A DNA stretch of 32,493 nt from an uncultured Planctomycetota bacterium (GCA_902786505.1 CADACS010000069.1:1-32493), one strand, 5' to 3'. Shown: positions 15,423 to 24,900, counted from the first letter of the stretch. The notes: generated by a model from the letters alone, not told the origin. Translations and numbers: made by a program.

Positions 15423-15504
15423 GGGGGTTTTCCCGAGTGGTCAAAGGGGGCAGACTGTAAATCTGTTCGCTGAGCTTTCGGAGCATCGAATCCTTCAACC
15501 CCCA
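15423..15504 (+). tRNA. Second tRNA-Tyr(GTA) copy with damaged T-arm, possible pseudo-tRNA
   Basis: 82-nt near-duplicate of the tRNA-Tyr at 15262, keeping the acceptor stem and GTA anticodon. It differs at four sites, three of which break structure: C at 15484 replaces G53, so the last T-stem pair G53-C61 becomes C-C; A at 15485 replaces the near-universal T54 of the T-loop; and C at 15468 breaks the first pair of the variable arm. A D-loop C to T change is the fourth. It probably folds poorly or is not used. Confidence 0.75.
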
Positions 15505-15558
15505 CTCCTTCTCGCCAAGCGCGAGAAGACGCAGGAACAATTCTCCTGCTCGAATGTC

Positions 15559-15629
15559 GCGGGTGTAGCTCAACGGTAGAGCGACAGCCTGCCAAGCTGA
15601 CGACGAGGGTTCGACTCCCTTCACCCGCT
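15559..15629 (+). tRNA. tRNA-Gly(GCC)
   Basis: Acceptor GCGGGTG/CACCCGC, anticodon stem CAGC/GCTG with loop CTGCCAA (GCC), T-arm GAGGG-TTCGACT-CCCTT, discriminator T. E. coli has glyT (TCC) in the same slot; the anticodon differs here. Confidence 0.93.
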
Positions 15630-15670
15630 TTACGTTCTGTGTCGCGAATCGCGACAGAACAGGTCCTAGC

Positions 15671-15743
<73 letters not shown>

Positions 15744-15827
15744 TTTATTTCGAGGGCTTGCAAGGGGTCGTTTTCGCTTTATTGTACGCATTGGTTGCCC
15801 CGTTCCTATGTATGGAGATGATTTATA

Positions 15828-17024
15828 ATGGCTAAGGAAACTTTTCAACGTACTAAGCCGCACGTAAACGTTGGTACTATTGGTCATATCGACCACGGCA
15901 AGACGACTTTGACCTCCGCGATCCTCGCGGTTCAGGCGACCAAAGGTCTTGCGCAAGTCAAATCTTACGCCGATATCGCTAAGGGCGGTACCGTTCGCGA
16001 CGCTACCAAAACGGTAACCATCGCCGTCGCGCACGTTGAATACGAAACCGAAAAACGCCACTATGCGCACATCGACTGCCCCGGACACGCCGACTTCATC
16101 AAGAACATGATCACCGGCGCGGCTCAGATGGACGGCGCGATCCTCGTCGTTTCCGCGGTTGACGGCCCCATGCCGCAGACCTCGGAACACGTCCTGCTCG
16201 CTCGCCAGGTTAACGTTCCGAAACTGGTCGTCTTCATGAACAAGTGCGACCTCGTCGACGACGCCGAACTTCTCGAACTCGTCGAACTCGAAATCCGCGA
16301 TCTGCTGAACAAGTATGAATTCGACGGCGACAACGTCACGGTCATTCGCGGCGCGGCTCTTCCGGCCCAGCAGAACCCGACCGATCCCGCTTGCGCGAAG
16401 TGCATCAACGAGCTCATGGACGCGATCGACAACGACATTCCGGAACCTGAGCGCGATATCGACAAGCCCTTCCTGATGGCCGTTGAAGACGTCTTCTCGA
16501 TCGAAGGTCGTGGAACGGTCGCCACCGGCCGTATCGAACGCGGCGTCGTTAAGGTCGGCGACGAAGTCGAAATCGTCGGTATTACCGAATCCCGCAAGAC
16601 GGTCTGCACCGGCGTTGAAATGTTCAAGAAGACCATGGAACAGGGCCAAGCCGGCGACAACGTCGGTCTGCTCCTCCGCGGTATCAAGCGTGAAGAAATT
16701 CAGCGCGGTCAGTGCATCGCCAAGCCGGGCACCATCACCCCGCATATGGATTTCGAAGGCGACGTCTACATCCTGAGCAAGGAGGAAGGCGGCCGTAACA
16801 CCCCGTTCATGAGCGGTTACCGTCCGCAGTTCTACTTCCGCACCACCGACGTTACCGGCACGATCAAGCTGCCCGAAGGCGTCCAGATGTGCATGCCGGG
16901 CGACCACGTCAAGATGAGCGTCGAACTCATCAGCCCGATCGCTATGGAACAGAACGTCCGTTTCGCTATCCGCGAAGGCGGCAAGACGGTCGGTTCCGGC
17001 GTTGTTACCAAGATCACGAAGTGA
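15828..17024 (+). CDS. tuf: Translation elongation factor Tu
   Basis: 398-residue GTPase that brings aminoacyl-tRNA to the ribosome. Motifs: P-loop GHIDHGKT at residues 19-26, DCPGHADF in switch II, NKCD guanine-specificity loop, then the two beta-barrel domains ending GVVTKITK. Start ATG 15828 with GGAG nine bases upstream. Codon use is the most biased in the window (many gcc, atc, cgt and gaa), as expected for a very highly expressed gene. It follows the tRNA cluster and is followed by tRNA-Trp, so it is probably transcribed from P1/P2. A weak possible promoter (TTGCAA-n16-TATTGT) lies in the tRNA-tuf gap. Confidence 0.98.
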   Translation: MAKETFQRTKPHVNVGTIGHIDHGKTTLTSAILAVQATKGLAQVKSYADIAKGGTVRDATKTVTIAVAHVEYETEKRHYAHIDCPGHADFIKNMITGAAQMDGAILVVSAVDGPMPQTSEHVLLARQVNVPKLVVFMNKCDLVDDAELLELVELEIRDLLNKYEFDGDNVTVIRGAALPAQQNPTDPACAKCINELMDAIDNDIPEPERDIDKPFLMAVEDVFSIEGRGTVATGRIERGVVKVGDEVEIVGITESRKTVCTGVEMFKKTMEQGQAGDNVGLLLRGIKREEIQRGQCIAKPGTITPHMDFEGDVYILSKEEGGRNTPFMSGYRPQFYFRTTDVTGTIKLPEGVQMCMPGDHVKMSVELISPIAMEQNVRFAIREGGKTVGSGVVTKITK

Positions 17025-17045
17025 TTTAAGGACGCAAAACGCGAG

Positions 17046-17069
17046 CGCGGCGGTTTAACGGCCGCCGCG
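17046..17069 (+). other. GC hairpin between tuf and tRNA-Trp
   Basis: CGCGGCGG-tttaacgg-CCGCCGCG, a perfect 8-bp stem 21 bases after the tuf stop. No T-run follows, so it looks like an mRNA 3'-end stabiliser or processing element rather than a terminator. Confidence 0.5.
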
Positions 17070-17109
17070 TGAGCTGGCAGGCGAATTGTGATTTCACGAA
17101 TCGCCGAAT

Positions 17110-17182
17110 AGGGGAGTCGTCCAATTGGTAGGGCACCGGTCTCCAAAACCGGCTGTTGGGGGTTCGAGTCCCTTCTCCCCTG
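17110..17182 (+). tRNA. tRNA-Trp(CCA)
   Basis: Acceptor AGGGGAG/CTCCCCT, anticodon stem CCGGT/ACCGG with loop CTCCAAA (CCA), T-loop TTCGAGT, discriminator G as required for Trp. The tuf, trnW, secE, nusG order is common in bacteria. Confidence 0.95.
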
Positions 17183-17200
17183 CTTTCTAAGTCTAGGAAG

Positions 17201-17235
17201 GCGCTCGTCGATCGAAGTCGTTGAGCGCTTTTTTT
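17201..17235 (+). terminator. Intrinsic terminator after tRNA-Trp
   Basis: GCGCTC...GAGCGC stem (17201-17206 with 17223-17228) followed directly by T7. It ends the tRNA-tuf-trnW transcript before secE. Confidence 0.8.
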
Positions 17236-17323
17236 ATAGTCCGAGATACGCGCGTCCTTTTCGTTTCGAGGGATTTGAAACGCCAGGCGCCTTAATATAT
17301 TGATATCAGTATCGGGGAATTCC

Positions 17324-17716
17324 ATGACAAGTTTTTTCGCGAACCTTGTTTCGACGAACCTCTATAAAGGTTCCCAAGGGCGAATCACGCGCCGTTCGAC
17401 CTTTATCGGTCTTGCGTTAGTCTTCCTGCTCGGGGCGTACTGCCTGTGGCGCGATCAGGCGCTGGGCGCCGCGTCGAATATTTCGGCGGTCGTCATTATG
17501 ATTTTGGGCGTATGGTGCTCTTTCCGTACGATCAATTTCCCCGCCTTTGCCGATTTCCTCGTTTCCGTCGAAGCGGAAATGGCGAAAGTTTCGTGGCCGA
17601 GCAAGCGCGAACTCTTTGCGAATACGAAAGTCGTCTTGATCTTCATGCTGCTCTTTATTCTGCTGATTTTCGCCTACGACATTGTGTTCCGCATGATTTT
17701 CGGGCTTTTCACCTGA
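17324..17716 (+). CDS. secE: Preprotein translocase subunit SecE
   Basis: 130 residues; the small essential subunit of the SecYEG channel in the inner membrane. Two hydrophobic segments (about residues 26-45 and 53-70) precede the conserved SecE core, the amphipathic EMAKVSWPSKRELFANT followed by a C-terminal helix (VVLIFMLLFILLIFAYDIVF). That makes it a long form like E. coli SecE, with extra N-terminal helices. ATG 17324 with GGGGA upstream is preferred over an in-frame TTG at 17300. It sits in the usual place before nusG. Confidence 0.93.
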   Translation: MTSFFANLVSTNLYKGSQGRITRRSTFIGLALVFLLGAYCLWRDQALGAASNISAVVIMILGVWCSFRTINFPAFADFLVSVEAEMAKVSWPSKRELFANTKVVLIFMLLFILLIFAYDIVFRMIFGLFT

Positions 17717-17778
17717 TCTAAACCGCCGCAGAGCCCCGTTCGGACCGCAAGAAGTGAATTTATGCCCGTCCGAGCCCC

Positions 17779-17806
17779 TTGACGGGAAATTTTTTTAACG
17801 TATACT
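17779..17806 (+). promoter_or_regulatory. Strong promoter for nusG and the ribosomal protein genes
   Basis: TTGACG (17779-17784), 16-base spacer with T7, TATACT (17801-17806). Start near 17813 gives a leader of about 83 bases, which contains a GC-rich stem region, before the nusG ATG 17896. Confidence 0.75.
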
Positions 17807-17895
17807 TGACCCAAATTTCCACATTAGCGGGTCGACGCGGGGCCCGTCGGCGCAGGCCGAGCCCGCGAACGGCGGCAGACGCGAGGGCTAGCAGC

Positions 17896-18489
17896 ATGGC
17901 TTCCGAAATGGAAAACGAAGAAGAAATCAAGGAACAACCCGAAGAAATCGCCACGCCACAGTGGTACATTCTGAAGGTTCAAGTAAACCGCGAAGACCGC
18001 GTTAAGCGCGAGCTTGACCGTCGGGTTGCGCTTGCGGGCCTAACCGAAACGGTCAAAGAGACGCTTGTTCCTATTGAGCGCGTCGTCGAGATTAAGAACG
18101 GCCGGAAGCGCGAAACGAAACGCAAGCGCTATCCGGGCTACATCATGGTCAACATGGTTCTTACCGACGAAGCGTGGTTCCTTTTGCGCGAGACGCCGGG
18201 CGTTGGCGAGTTCATCGGCACGTTTGGCAAACCGCTCCCCATGACGCAGAAAGACGTCGAACTCATGCTGCAGTCCGACGTAGAAGCGTCGGTTGAAAAG
18301 CCGCGATTGGAAATTCCTTATAAGGTAGGCGATCGCGTCAAAGTCAAAGAAGGCACATTTGAAGACGTGGAAGGCGTCGTCGCGGAAATCGACGAGCTCA
18401 CCGGAAACGTCAAAGTAAATATCGTGTTCTTTAACCAGGACACGCCTGTCGAGCTTGAGTATTGGCAGGTTGAAAAAGTAGAAGCCTAA
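17896..18489 (+). CDS. nusG: Transcription termination/antitermination factor NusG
   Basis: 197 residues. After an acidic N-terminal extension (MASEMENEEEIKEQPEE) comes the NGN domain (WYILKVQVNREDRVKREL ... RYPGYIMVNM ... TPGVGEFIGT), which binds the RNA polymerase clamp, then the KOW domain (YKVGDRVKVKEGTFED ... VEGVVAEID). It couples transcription with Rho or ribosomes. ATG 17896 is chosen: a longer in-frame ATG at 17779 falls on the promoter and would add a basic, low-complexity stretch. Confidence 0.95.
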   Translation: MASEMENEEEIKEQPEEIATPQWYILKVQVNREDRVKRELDRRVALAGLTETVKETLVPIERVVEIKNGRKRETKRKRYPGYIMVNMVLTDEAWFLLRETPGVGEFIGTFGKPLPMTQKDVELMLQSDVEASVEKPRLEIPYKVGDRVKVKEGTFEDVEGVVAEIDELTGNVKVNIVFFNQDTPVELEYWQVEKVEA

Positions 18490-18497
18490 CGCTCTAT

Positions 18498-18532
18498 AAC
18501 CGCGGCGGCGCAAGTCGCGGCGGTTCCTTTTC
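18498..18532 (+). terminator. Hairpin after nusG, possibly a partial terminator
   Basis: AACCGCGGCG, loop GCGCAAGT, CGCGGCGGTT (nine of ten pair) followed by CCTTTTC. The T-tract is short, so read-through to rplK is likely. Confidence 0.45.
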
Positions 18533-18613
18533 GGCGCCGATGCGCCAAGGCCGAGCGATCGGCCGATAGGCGCCGGAAGTTCAGAGCGCGGGCGAAAGTT
18601 TAGAGGATGTATC

Positions 18614-19039
18614 ATGGCAAAGCAATTGCAGGCAATCGTTAAGTTCCATGCCACCGGCGGCAAGGCCACCGCGGCTCCGCCTGTCGGTACCGCTCTCGGT
18701 AAGTATGGTCTTAACCTTGGTCAATTTGTAAAAGAATTCAACGATCGCACGAAGGCCGCGATGGGCATGCGCATTCCGGTCGTCGTTAAAGTTTACAGCG
18801 ATCGTTCGTTCGATTTGGAAACGAAGAGCCCTCACTCTGTCGACCTCATCAAACAGGCCGCCGGTATTGAAAAGGGTTCGACCCACGTTCCGAAGGAAAA
18901 GGTCGGAACGGTCACTGTCGCCAAACTTCAAGAGATTGTCAAAGCGAAGCAGAAGGATCTGAACGCGCGCGAAATGGATCACGCGGTTCGTATCCTCGCT
19001 GGCACCGCCCGGAGTATGGGCGTCGACGTCGTCGACTGA
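18614..19039 (+). CDS. rplK: 50S ribosomal protein L11
   Basis: 141 residues; binds 23S rRNA in the GTPase-associated centre with L10 and L12. The N-terminal domain has the proline-rich APPVGTALGK, and the C-terminal RNA-binding domain ends MDHAVRILAGTARSMGVDVVD, close to consensus. Relative to E. coli numbering, Pro20 is Ala and Pro26 is Thr in the loop where thiopeptide antibiotics bind. RBS GAGGA is upstream of ATG 18614. Followed by rplA after 169 bases. Confidence 0.97.
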   Translation: MAKQLQAIVKFHATGGKATAAPPVGTALGKYGLNLGQFVKEFNDRTKAAMGMRIPVVVKVYSDRSFDLETKSPHSVDLIKQAAGIEKGSTHVPKEKVGTVTVAKLQEIVKAKQKDLNAREMDHAVRILAGTARSMGVDVVD

Positions 19040-19208
19040 CGGCCGCTCGGCGGCTCGGAGACGCGGTTACGATCGAGACTACGTTGATCGAAGGCGCAAC
19101 CAAATCGCGAATCTGAGCTGATTTTCGCGCCCGATACGCGGGTAAGCAAAAGCGGATCGGGCAGACATAAACCAAACTAAATTAAACGAAAAGAAGATAG
19201 ACGATATA

Positions 19209-19895
19209 ATGGGTAAAGTTTCAAAACGCATGAAGGCTATGGAAGCTAAGCTTCCGAAGACTAACGCTCCTATGGCGTTGGCTGACGCCGTCTCCCTGCT
19301 GAAGGAATTCAATACGACGAAGTTCGATCAATCGGTCGAAATTTCGATGCGTCTGGGCGTCGATCCGAAACAGTCGGATCAGATCGTTCGCGGATCCGTC
19401 GTACTTCCGAACGGTATTGGCAAAACGCTGCGCGTCTTGGTGTTCGCGAAAAACGCGAAAGCCGACGAAGCGACTGCGGCCGGCGCCGATTACGTCGGCG
19501 GCCCCGAGTTGGCTGAAAAAATTAAAAACGGTTGGTTCGACTTCGACGTCTGTATCGCGTGCCCTGACATGATGGGCGTGGTCGGATCGCTCGGTCGTTT
19601 GCTCGGTCCCCGCGGCTTGATGCCGAGTCCGAAGGCCGGCACCGTTACGATGGACGTCGAAAAGACGGTTAAAGAATATAAGGCTGGTAAGGTTGAATTC
19701 CGCAACGACAAAGGCGGCATTGTGCACGGCGTCGTTGGCAAACTCAGCTTTGACGCGGATAAACTGGTCGAGAACATTCGCGCGTTCATCGACTATGTCG
19801 TCTCCTTGAAGCCGGCGTCCGTTAAGGGCGTTTACGTTAAATCGATCGCGATTTCGGCGACGATGAGTCCCGGTCTCCGCGTTACGGCCCAATGA
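19209..19895 (+). CDS. rplA: 50S ribosomal protein L1
   Basis: 228 residues; forms the L1 stalk on 23S rRNA and in many bacteria represses its own L11-L1 mRNA. Family signatures are visible: [15 protein letters not shown], the domain [30 protein letters not shown], and the C-terminal [16 protein letters not shown]. The start ATG 19209 has AAGAAG upstream. The 169 bases between rplK and rplA hold no gene; I saw no clear L1-binding motif in it. Confidence 0.97.
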   Translation: MGKVSKRMKAMEAKLPKTNAPMALADAVSLLKEFNTTKFDQSVEISMRLGVDPKQSDQIVRGSVVLPNGIGKTLRVLVFAKNAKADEATAAGADYVGGPELAEKIKNGWFDFDVCIACPDMMGVVGSLGRLLGPRGLMPSPKAGTVTMDVEKTVKEYKAGKVEFRNDKGGIVHGVVGKLSFDADKLVENIRAFIDYVVSLKPASVKGVYVKSIAISATMSPGLRVTAQ

Positions 19896-19953
19896 TTTCG
19901 GGTTACGGTCGATTTTCTAAGTCAATAACCGCCCTTTAGTCGAATACATAATC

Positions 19954-20505
19954 ATGAGTAAGTTTGTAAAAAATATTATTACCGAAGAGCTGAAAAAACG
20001 CTTGGAAGGCGTCGACAACGCGCTTCTCGTTAATCTCGTCGGTATGGCTGTCAACGACAGCAACCGTCTTCGCGGCGCGCTCGCGGAAAAAGACATTAAG
20101 GTCATGGTCATTAAGAACAGCCTTGCCGCTCGCGCTACCGCCGACACGCCGTTGGCGAAAGCGTTCGTCGGGCTGACCGGCGCGACCGCCGTCTGCTGGG
20201 GCGCGTCCGATATCGTCGCGCTTGCCAAGGAAGTCGTTAAGGTTTCCAAAGACAAGCAGTTCGCGAAGTTCTCCGTCCTCGGCGGCGTTATGGACGGCGA
20301 AGCGTTCACCGCCGAAGAAGCGGTCGATATCAGCAAGTGGCCCTCTCGCGAAGAACAGATCGCTATTCTGCTCGGTCAGATTACCGGCGTCGGTTCGAAG
20401 CTGTCCTCGCAGCTTATTGCCAGCGGCGCGAATCTCGCCAGCCAGATCAAACAGCGTTGGGACAAAGACGGCGAAGAAGCCGCTGAAGAAGCTCCCGCCG
20501 CCTGA
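19954..20505 (+). CDS. rplJ: 50S ribosomal protein L10
   Basis: 183 residues; anchors L7/L12 dimers to the ribosome stalk. It begins MSKFVKNIITEEL and has NALLVNLVGMAVNDSNRLR and VMVIKNSLAARA typical of L10, then a C-terminal helix (SREEQIAILLGQITGVGSKL ...) that binds L12 dimers, ending in an acidic tail. The upstream gap is only 58 bases, too short for a full L10-type leader. Followed by a 207-base gap to rplL. Confidence 0.95.
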   Translation: MSKFVKNIITEELKKRLEGVDNALLVNLVGMAVNDSNRLRGALAEKDIKVMVIKNSLAARATADTPLAKAFVGLTGATAVCWGASDIVALAKEVVKVSKDKQFAKFSVLGGVMDGEAFTAEEAVDISKWPSREEQIAILLGQITGVGSKLSSQLIASGANLASQIKQRWDKDGEEAAEEAPAA

Positions 20506-20536
20506 ACTTTGCAGATACTCGCGTAAGTCGGCGGTT

Positions 20537-20615
20537 GGCGCGTCCGTCGCGCCGGCCTTCGCTGCAGTTTAGAAATATTCCTCGATTTATCGAGGTCAAC
20601 CAATAAATATTTTTT
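20537..20615 (+). promoter_or_regulatory. Hairpins and T-tract between rplJ and rplL
   Basis: GGCGCG-tccgt-CGCGCC (20537-20553) and CCTCGA-ttta-TCGAGG (20580-20595), then CAATAAATATTTTTTATC. The T-run lies about 15 bases after the second stem, so this is not a standard terminator. A partial attenuator or a processing site that adjusts L12 to L10 ratio is possible. Confidence 0.4.
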
Positions 20616-20712
20616 ATCATTGCGCCAGTTCGCGTACCACGGTCCGTGCGATACCAGTTTCGTACGTGAAGCGCTGGGAGATCGGGCGCAACCACGAGAA
20701 AGGAATTTAACA

Positions 20713-21117
20713 ATGTCCGAAGAACGCATTTTCTCCGACGAAATCAAGGCCATGGGCGACAAGATCATGGGTATGACGCTGAAAGAAGCCAAAGAACTCA
20801 GCGACTACCTGAAGGAAGAATACGGCGTTGAGCCCGCCGCTGGCGGCGCCGTCGTCATGGCTGGAGCCGCCGCTGGCGCCGACGCTGCGCCCGCCGCGGA
20901 AGAGAAGACCGAATTCGACGTCGTCCTCGAAGATTTCGGCGCCAACAAGATCGCCGTCATCAAGGTCGTCCGCACCGCTACCGGCGCGTCCCTTGGCGAC
21001 GCCAAGTCGATGGTCGAAGGCGCTCCGAAAGCGATCAAGACCGGTTTGCCGAAAGACGAAGCCGACAAGCTCAAGAAAGAACTTGAAGAAGCCGGCGCGA
21101 AGGTCTCCCTCAAGTGA
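20713..21117 (+). CDS. rplL: 50S ribosomal protein L7/L12
   Basis: 134 residues; the multicopy stalk protein that recruits translation GTPases. N-terminal dimerisation part, Ala/Gly-rich hinge ([21 protein letters not shown]), and the C-terminal domain [20 protein letters not shown] ... [22 protein letters not shown] 20713 with AAAGGA upstream; an earlier in-frame ATG at 20620 would add an unlike 31-residue extension and is rejected. A strong terminator follows, unlike E. coli where transcription continues into rpoB. Confidence 0.97.
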   Translation: MSEERIFSDEIKAMGDKIMGMTLKEAKELSDYLKEEYGVEPAAGGAVVMAGAAAGADAAPAAEEKTEFDVVLEDFGANKIAVIKVVRTATGASLGDAKSMVEGAPKAIKTGLPKDEADKLKKELEEAGAKVSLK

Positions 21118-21155
21118 GATTGACGTTACCGTCTAAACGTTCTTAATCGAACGCG

Positions 21156-21190
21156 AGAGCCCTTGGCTGCGCCAGGGGCTCTTATTTTCT
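21156..21190 (+). terminator. Strong intrinsic terminator after rplL
   Basis: AGAGCCCTTGG, loop CTGCG, CCAGGGGCTCT: an 11-bp stem with one G-T pair, then TATTTTCTCTT. It separates the ribosomal protein genes from rpoBC. Confidence 0.88.
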
Positions 21191-21860
21191 CTTAACGCGC
21201 TGTTAATCTGTCTGCAACTTCTTATGTGAAACTGCCGTCGCGGCGCAAGTATTCTTTTCAAACACAAATTTGACGCGCAAAACGCGGCCGTTCCGCGTCT
21301 GATTCTCCCATTGCGCAAACGCGCGCCGTCGTTTGTTTTCACGCGCGCAAGTCCGTAAGCGCCTCGCGGAGACTTGTTTTACGGCGCGGCTAAAATCGAA
21401 GCGGAGAAGAGCGCCGCGGCGTCGTTCCGTGCGCTTGGAGAAGATCGCCGCAGTTCCTCTTTTGACGTCGGAGTCGCCTCGGACAAAAGCCTGAAAAGGG
21501 GAAAGAAGGCGAAAACAGTTCTTGGAAGAGGCGGAGGGTAAAGAAAAAAATAATAAAAAAAGAGAAAATATTTTAATTAAGAGGCGGATTTATCGGAATA
21601 TATTATGTGTTTTGACAAGATAAAATTTGCTTTAATGATTATTGTTATAAAAACATGTTAAAATATTCTGAATAATCTGGCGCGATTAAGAAAAATATTG
21701 AAAAATAGCATGAAAATATGCCGCTTTTCGGTAAAAATAGAAACATTTTTTCCAATAGGCCGATTCGCCTTTTGGTGCCTCGGAACTCCCTTATTCGCGC
21801 CAAAAGTAAAAAAAATTCCAAAAAAACAAGTTTTTTTATAGATTAAAATTAATAACCCCC
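21191..21860 (+). other. Long non-coding gap before rpoB, GC-rich then AT-rich
   Basis: No credible gene lies here. The first part (to about 21540) has normal GC-rich composition. From about 21540 to 21860 it turns strongly AT-rich, with A- and T-runs, unlike the rest of the window. One feature of the first part is CAAGTC (21348-21353) with GACTTG (21371-21376), and CGTAA (21354-21358) with TTACG (21379-21383): these two pairings interleave, so they are alternatives or a pseudoknot. The AT-rich half looks like an upstream activating/UP-element region for rpoBC. Confidence 0.6.
21612..21639 (+). promoter_or_regulatory. Possible distal promoter for rpoBC
   Basis: Perfect TTGACA (21612-21617), 16-base spacer, AATGAT (21634-21639). 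The -35 is excellent and the -10 mediocre. It would give a leader of over 300 bases. Confidence 0.4.
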
Positions 21861-21888
21861 TTGTAAAGAGGCGCGTATCGGTTAAAAT
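21861..21888 (+). promoter_or_regulatory. Proximal promoter for rpoBC
   Basis: TTGTAA (21861-21866), 16-base spacer, TAAAAT (21883-21888), directly downstream of A/T tracts. Start near 21895, about 60 bases before rpoB. Confidence 0.65.
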
Positions 21889-21954
21889 GACGGTTCGGCT
21901 ATTTACGCCGATTAGAATTTTACGTTCTATACCTGACCGGGAGGAAAGCTCTGA

Positions 21955-24900
21955 ATGGCAGTTCCAGCACAACGTAGGTTAAAGCTGAACGGACGCGTTC
22001 AATTCGGCAACAGCCGGACGACGTACGAAGTTCCCGATTTGACCATTCTTCAAACGCGTAGTTACGCGGAATTCTTGCAGGCCGACGTTCCGCCTGCGCA
22101 ACGAAAAAATCAGGGTCTTGAAGCTGTTTTGCGCGAAGCGTTCCCTATGAAAAGCTACGAGGGAACCGCGACCCTTGAATATCTCTATTACGTACTTGAA
22201 AAGCCGCACTATACGCCCGACGAATGCCGGCGTTTGCGCTTGACATACGGCCGTCCGTTCCGAGTCCGCCTCAAGCTGACCCGCGAAGATCACGAAACCG
22301 TCGAAGAAGACGTCTATCTTGGCGAGCTCCCGATCATGCTCGGCGGCGGCGAATTCATTATCAACGGCGCGGAACGCGTCGTCGTCAACCAGCTTCACCG
22401 CAGCCCCGGCGTCGATTTCCTCGTGAAAGACGAGCCCGACCGCAGAGTCTATAGCTGCCGTATCATTCCTGAACGCGGAAGTTGGATCGAATTCGAAATT
22501 ACGCGTAAAGAAACGATTACCGTACGCATCGACCAGAGCAGCAAGCTCCCCGTCATGATGCTCCTGCGCGCTTCGGATCCGAAGTACGGCTCCGACGAAG
22601 CGATCTTGCGCGCCTTCTATAAGACGAAGCGCGTCAAGATTAAGAGCGGCGAGTCCGTTTCGAATATCGAGGGCAAGGTCGCCGTCGGCGACGTCAAATA
22701 CCCCGCGAAGTCGGAACATCCCGACGAAATCATCGTCGAGTGCGGAAACGTTATCAATAAGGAACTTGCCGAGCAGATTTGCACCTCTGGCGTCAAAGAA
22801 GTCGAGGTCATGGACAATCCGCGCAACAAGCTTCTCCTTTCCTCGCTCGCCGAAGATAGAAGCAAGACGCACAACGAAGCGCTGACGTACATTTTCAAGC
22901 GCCTTCGTCCGGGCAATCCTTTCTCCTTGGAAAAGGCGAAAGATCTTTTCAACGACAAGTTCTACGACGACTCGCGCTATCGGCTCGGCCGCGTCGGCCG
23001 GTTCCGAATGAACCGCAAGCTCGGCACGAACGTCGATCTCGATCAAACCGTTTTGCGTCCTGAGGACATCGTCGACTCGGTCGCGTACCTCAACAAGCTC
23101 TGGGGCGGCGAATCCGGCGCGGAACTCGACGATATCGACCATCTCGGGAACCGCCGTCTTCGCACGATCGACGAACTCGCGAGCGAAGAAATTCGTAAGG
23201 GCTTCCTGAAGCTGCGCCGATCCGTAGTCGAGCGTTTGCGCGAAGGCGCCTCCCCGCGTCTGATCGTCAATACGAAGAACATTTCGTCCGCGATCGACTT
23301 CTTCTTTGGGCGCTGCGAGCTTTCCCAGGTCGTCGACCAGACGAACCCGCTTTCGATGCTCACGCACGAACGCCGTCTCTCCGCGCTCGGCCCCGGCGGT
23401 CTTAACCGTAAGCGCGCCAGCTTCGAAGTCCGCGACGTTCACTCCTCGCACTACGGCCGTATCTGCCCGATCGAGACCCCTGAAGGTCAGAACATCGGTC
23501 TGATTTCCTACATGTCCGTCTTTGCGGGCGTCGACGAGTTCGGATTCCTGGTCTCCCCGTACCGCAAAGTCGTCGACGGCGTTATTACCGACGAAGTCGA
23601 TTGGCTTCGCGCCGACCAAGAGCACGATCTGTACCTCGTTCCCGCCGACGCCGAGATTGTGCGCTCGAAGGAACACCCGTTTGGCAAGATTACCCCGTCG
23701 GTCGGCAATATGACGCTTGCCCGGTATCAGGGCGATTACGTCCGAATTCCGCCCTCAAAGGTTCAGTATATCGACGTCGCGCCGAATCAGATGATCGGCG
23801 TTTCCGCCGGTCTGATTCCGTTCCTGGAACATGACGACGCGAACCGCGCGCTCATGGGTTCGAACATGCAGCGCCAGGCGGTTCCGCTTCTGCAGTCCGA
23901 AGCTCCTGTCGTCGGGACGGGCTTAGAAGACGCGGTCGCGCTCAATTCGAGTCTGCTTGTCCGCGCGCGCACGTCGGGCGAAGTTACCTACGTCGACGCG
24001 AGCAAGATCGTCATCGGCGAAAACGACGTCTATAATCTCCGCAAGTTCGCCGGGCTCAACGGCCAAACGTGCGAGAATCAGCGCCCGATCGTTAAGCGCG
24101 GTCAGCGCGTTAAGAAGGGCGAGGTCATCGCCGACGGCGCCTGCACCGACCACGGCGTTCTCGCGCTCGGCCGCAACGCGCTCGTCGCGTTCATGGTTTG
24201 GGACGGTTACAACTACGAAGACGCGATTATTCTCAGCGAAGAGCTCGTTCAGAAAGACGTCTATACTTCGATTCACATCGAGGAATACGACGTCGAGGTC
24301 CGCACACGAAGCTCGGGCGCGAGGAATTTACCCGCGATATTCCGAACGTCGGCGACCGCGCGCTGCGCGATCTCGACGAACACGGAATCGTCCGCGTCGG
24401 AACGTACGTCAGCCGCGGCGACATTCTCGTCGGTAAAGTCGCGCCGAAGAGCAAGACGGAGCTCTCCCCGGAAGAGAAGCTTCTGCACGCGATTTTCGGC
24501 CGCGCCGGAGAAGACGTCAGAAACGAATCGCTCGAAGTGCCCGCCGGCGTCGAAGGCGTCGTTTTGGGAACCTACCACTATCGCAGCCGCGTCTCCCTCT
24601 CGGACGACGAACGCCGCAATTTCGACGCGGAAACCGCCGCGGCGGAAGCGGAAGGCAACGAAAAGATTACCGCCGTGTTCGGCGAGATGATTTCCAATAT
24701 GGAATCGGTCGTCGGGCGCACGCTCATGGGCGACGACGGTCAGCCGCTCGTTCAGGAACGTCTGCCGAAAGACGTCGCGGGCGTCGCGAAGACGTTCTCC
24801 TTCGACAAGATGTGCGAAGTGAACGAACTCAAGCCGAGAACCGCCGATTACAACGCCTGCAAGAAGATCTACGAAGCGGCGCGCGACGCCGTTGAAGAGG

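Noticed and set aside
21658..21972. A 104-residue minus-strand frame in the AT-rich region before rpoB
   Set aside because: Overlaps the rpoB start and the promoters; Phe/Ile/Lys-rich as expected from translating AT-rich non-coding DNA, with no motif.
21979..23676. A 565-residue minus-strand open frame inside rpoB
   Set aside because: Shadow of the conserved N-terminal half of RpoB.
24290..24320. Programmed frameshift in rpoB
   Set aside because: No slippery sequence, stimulatory stem or early stop in the 0 frame; the simple loss of one G explains it better.
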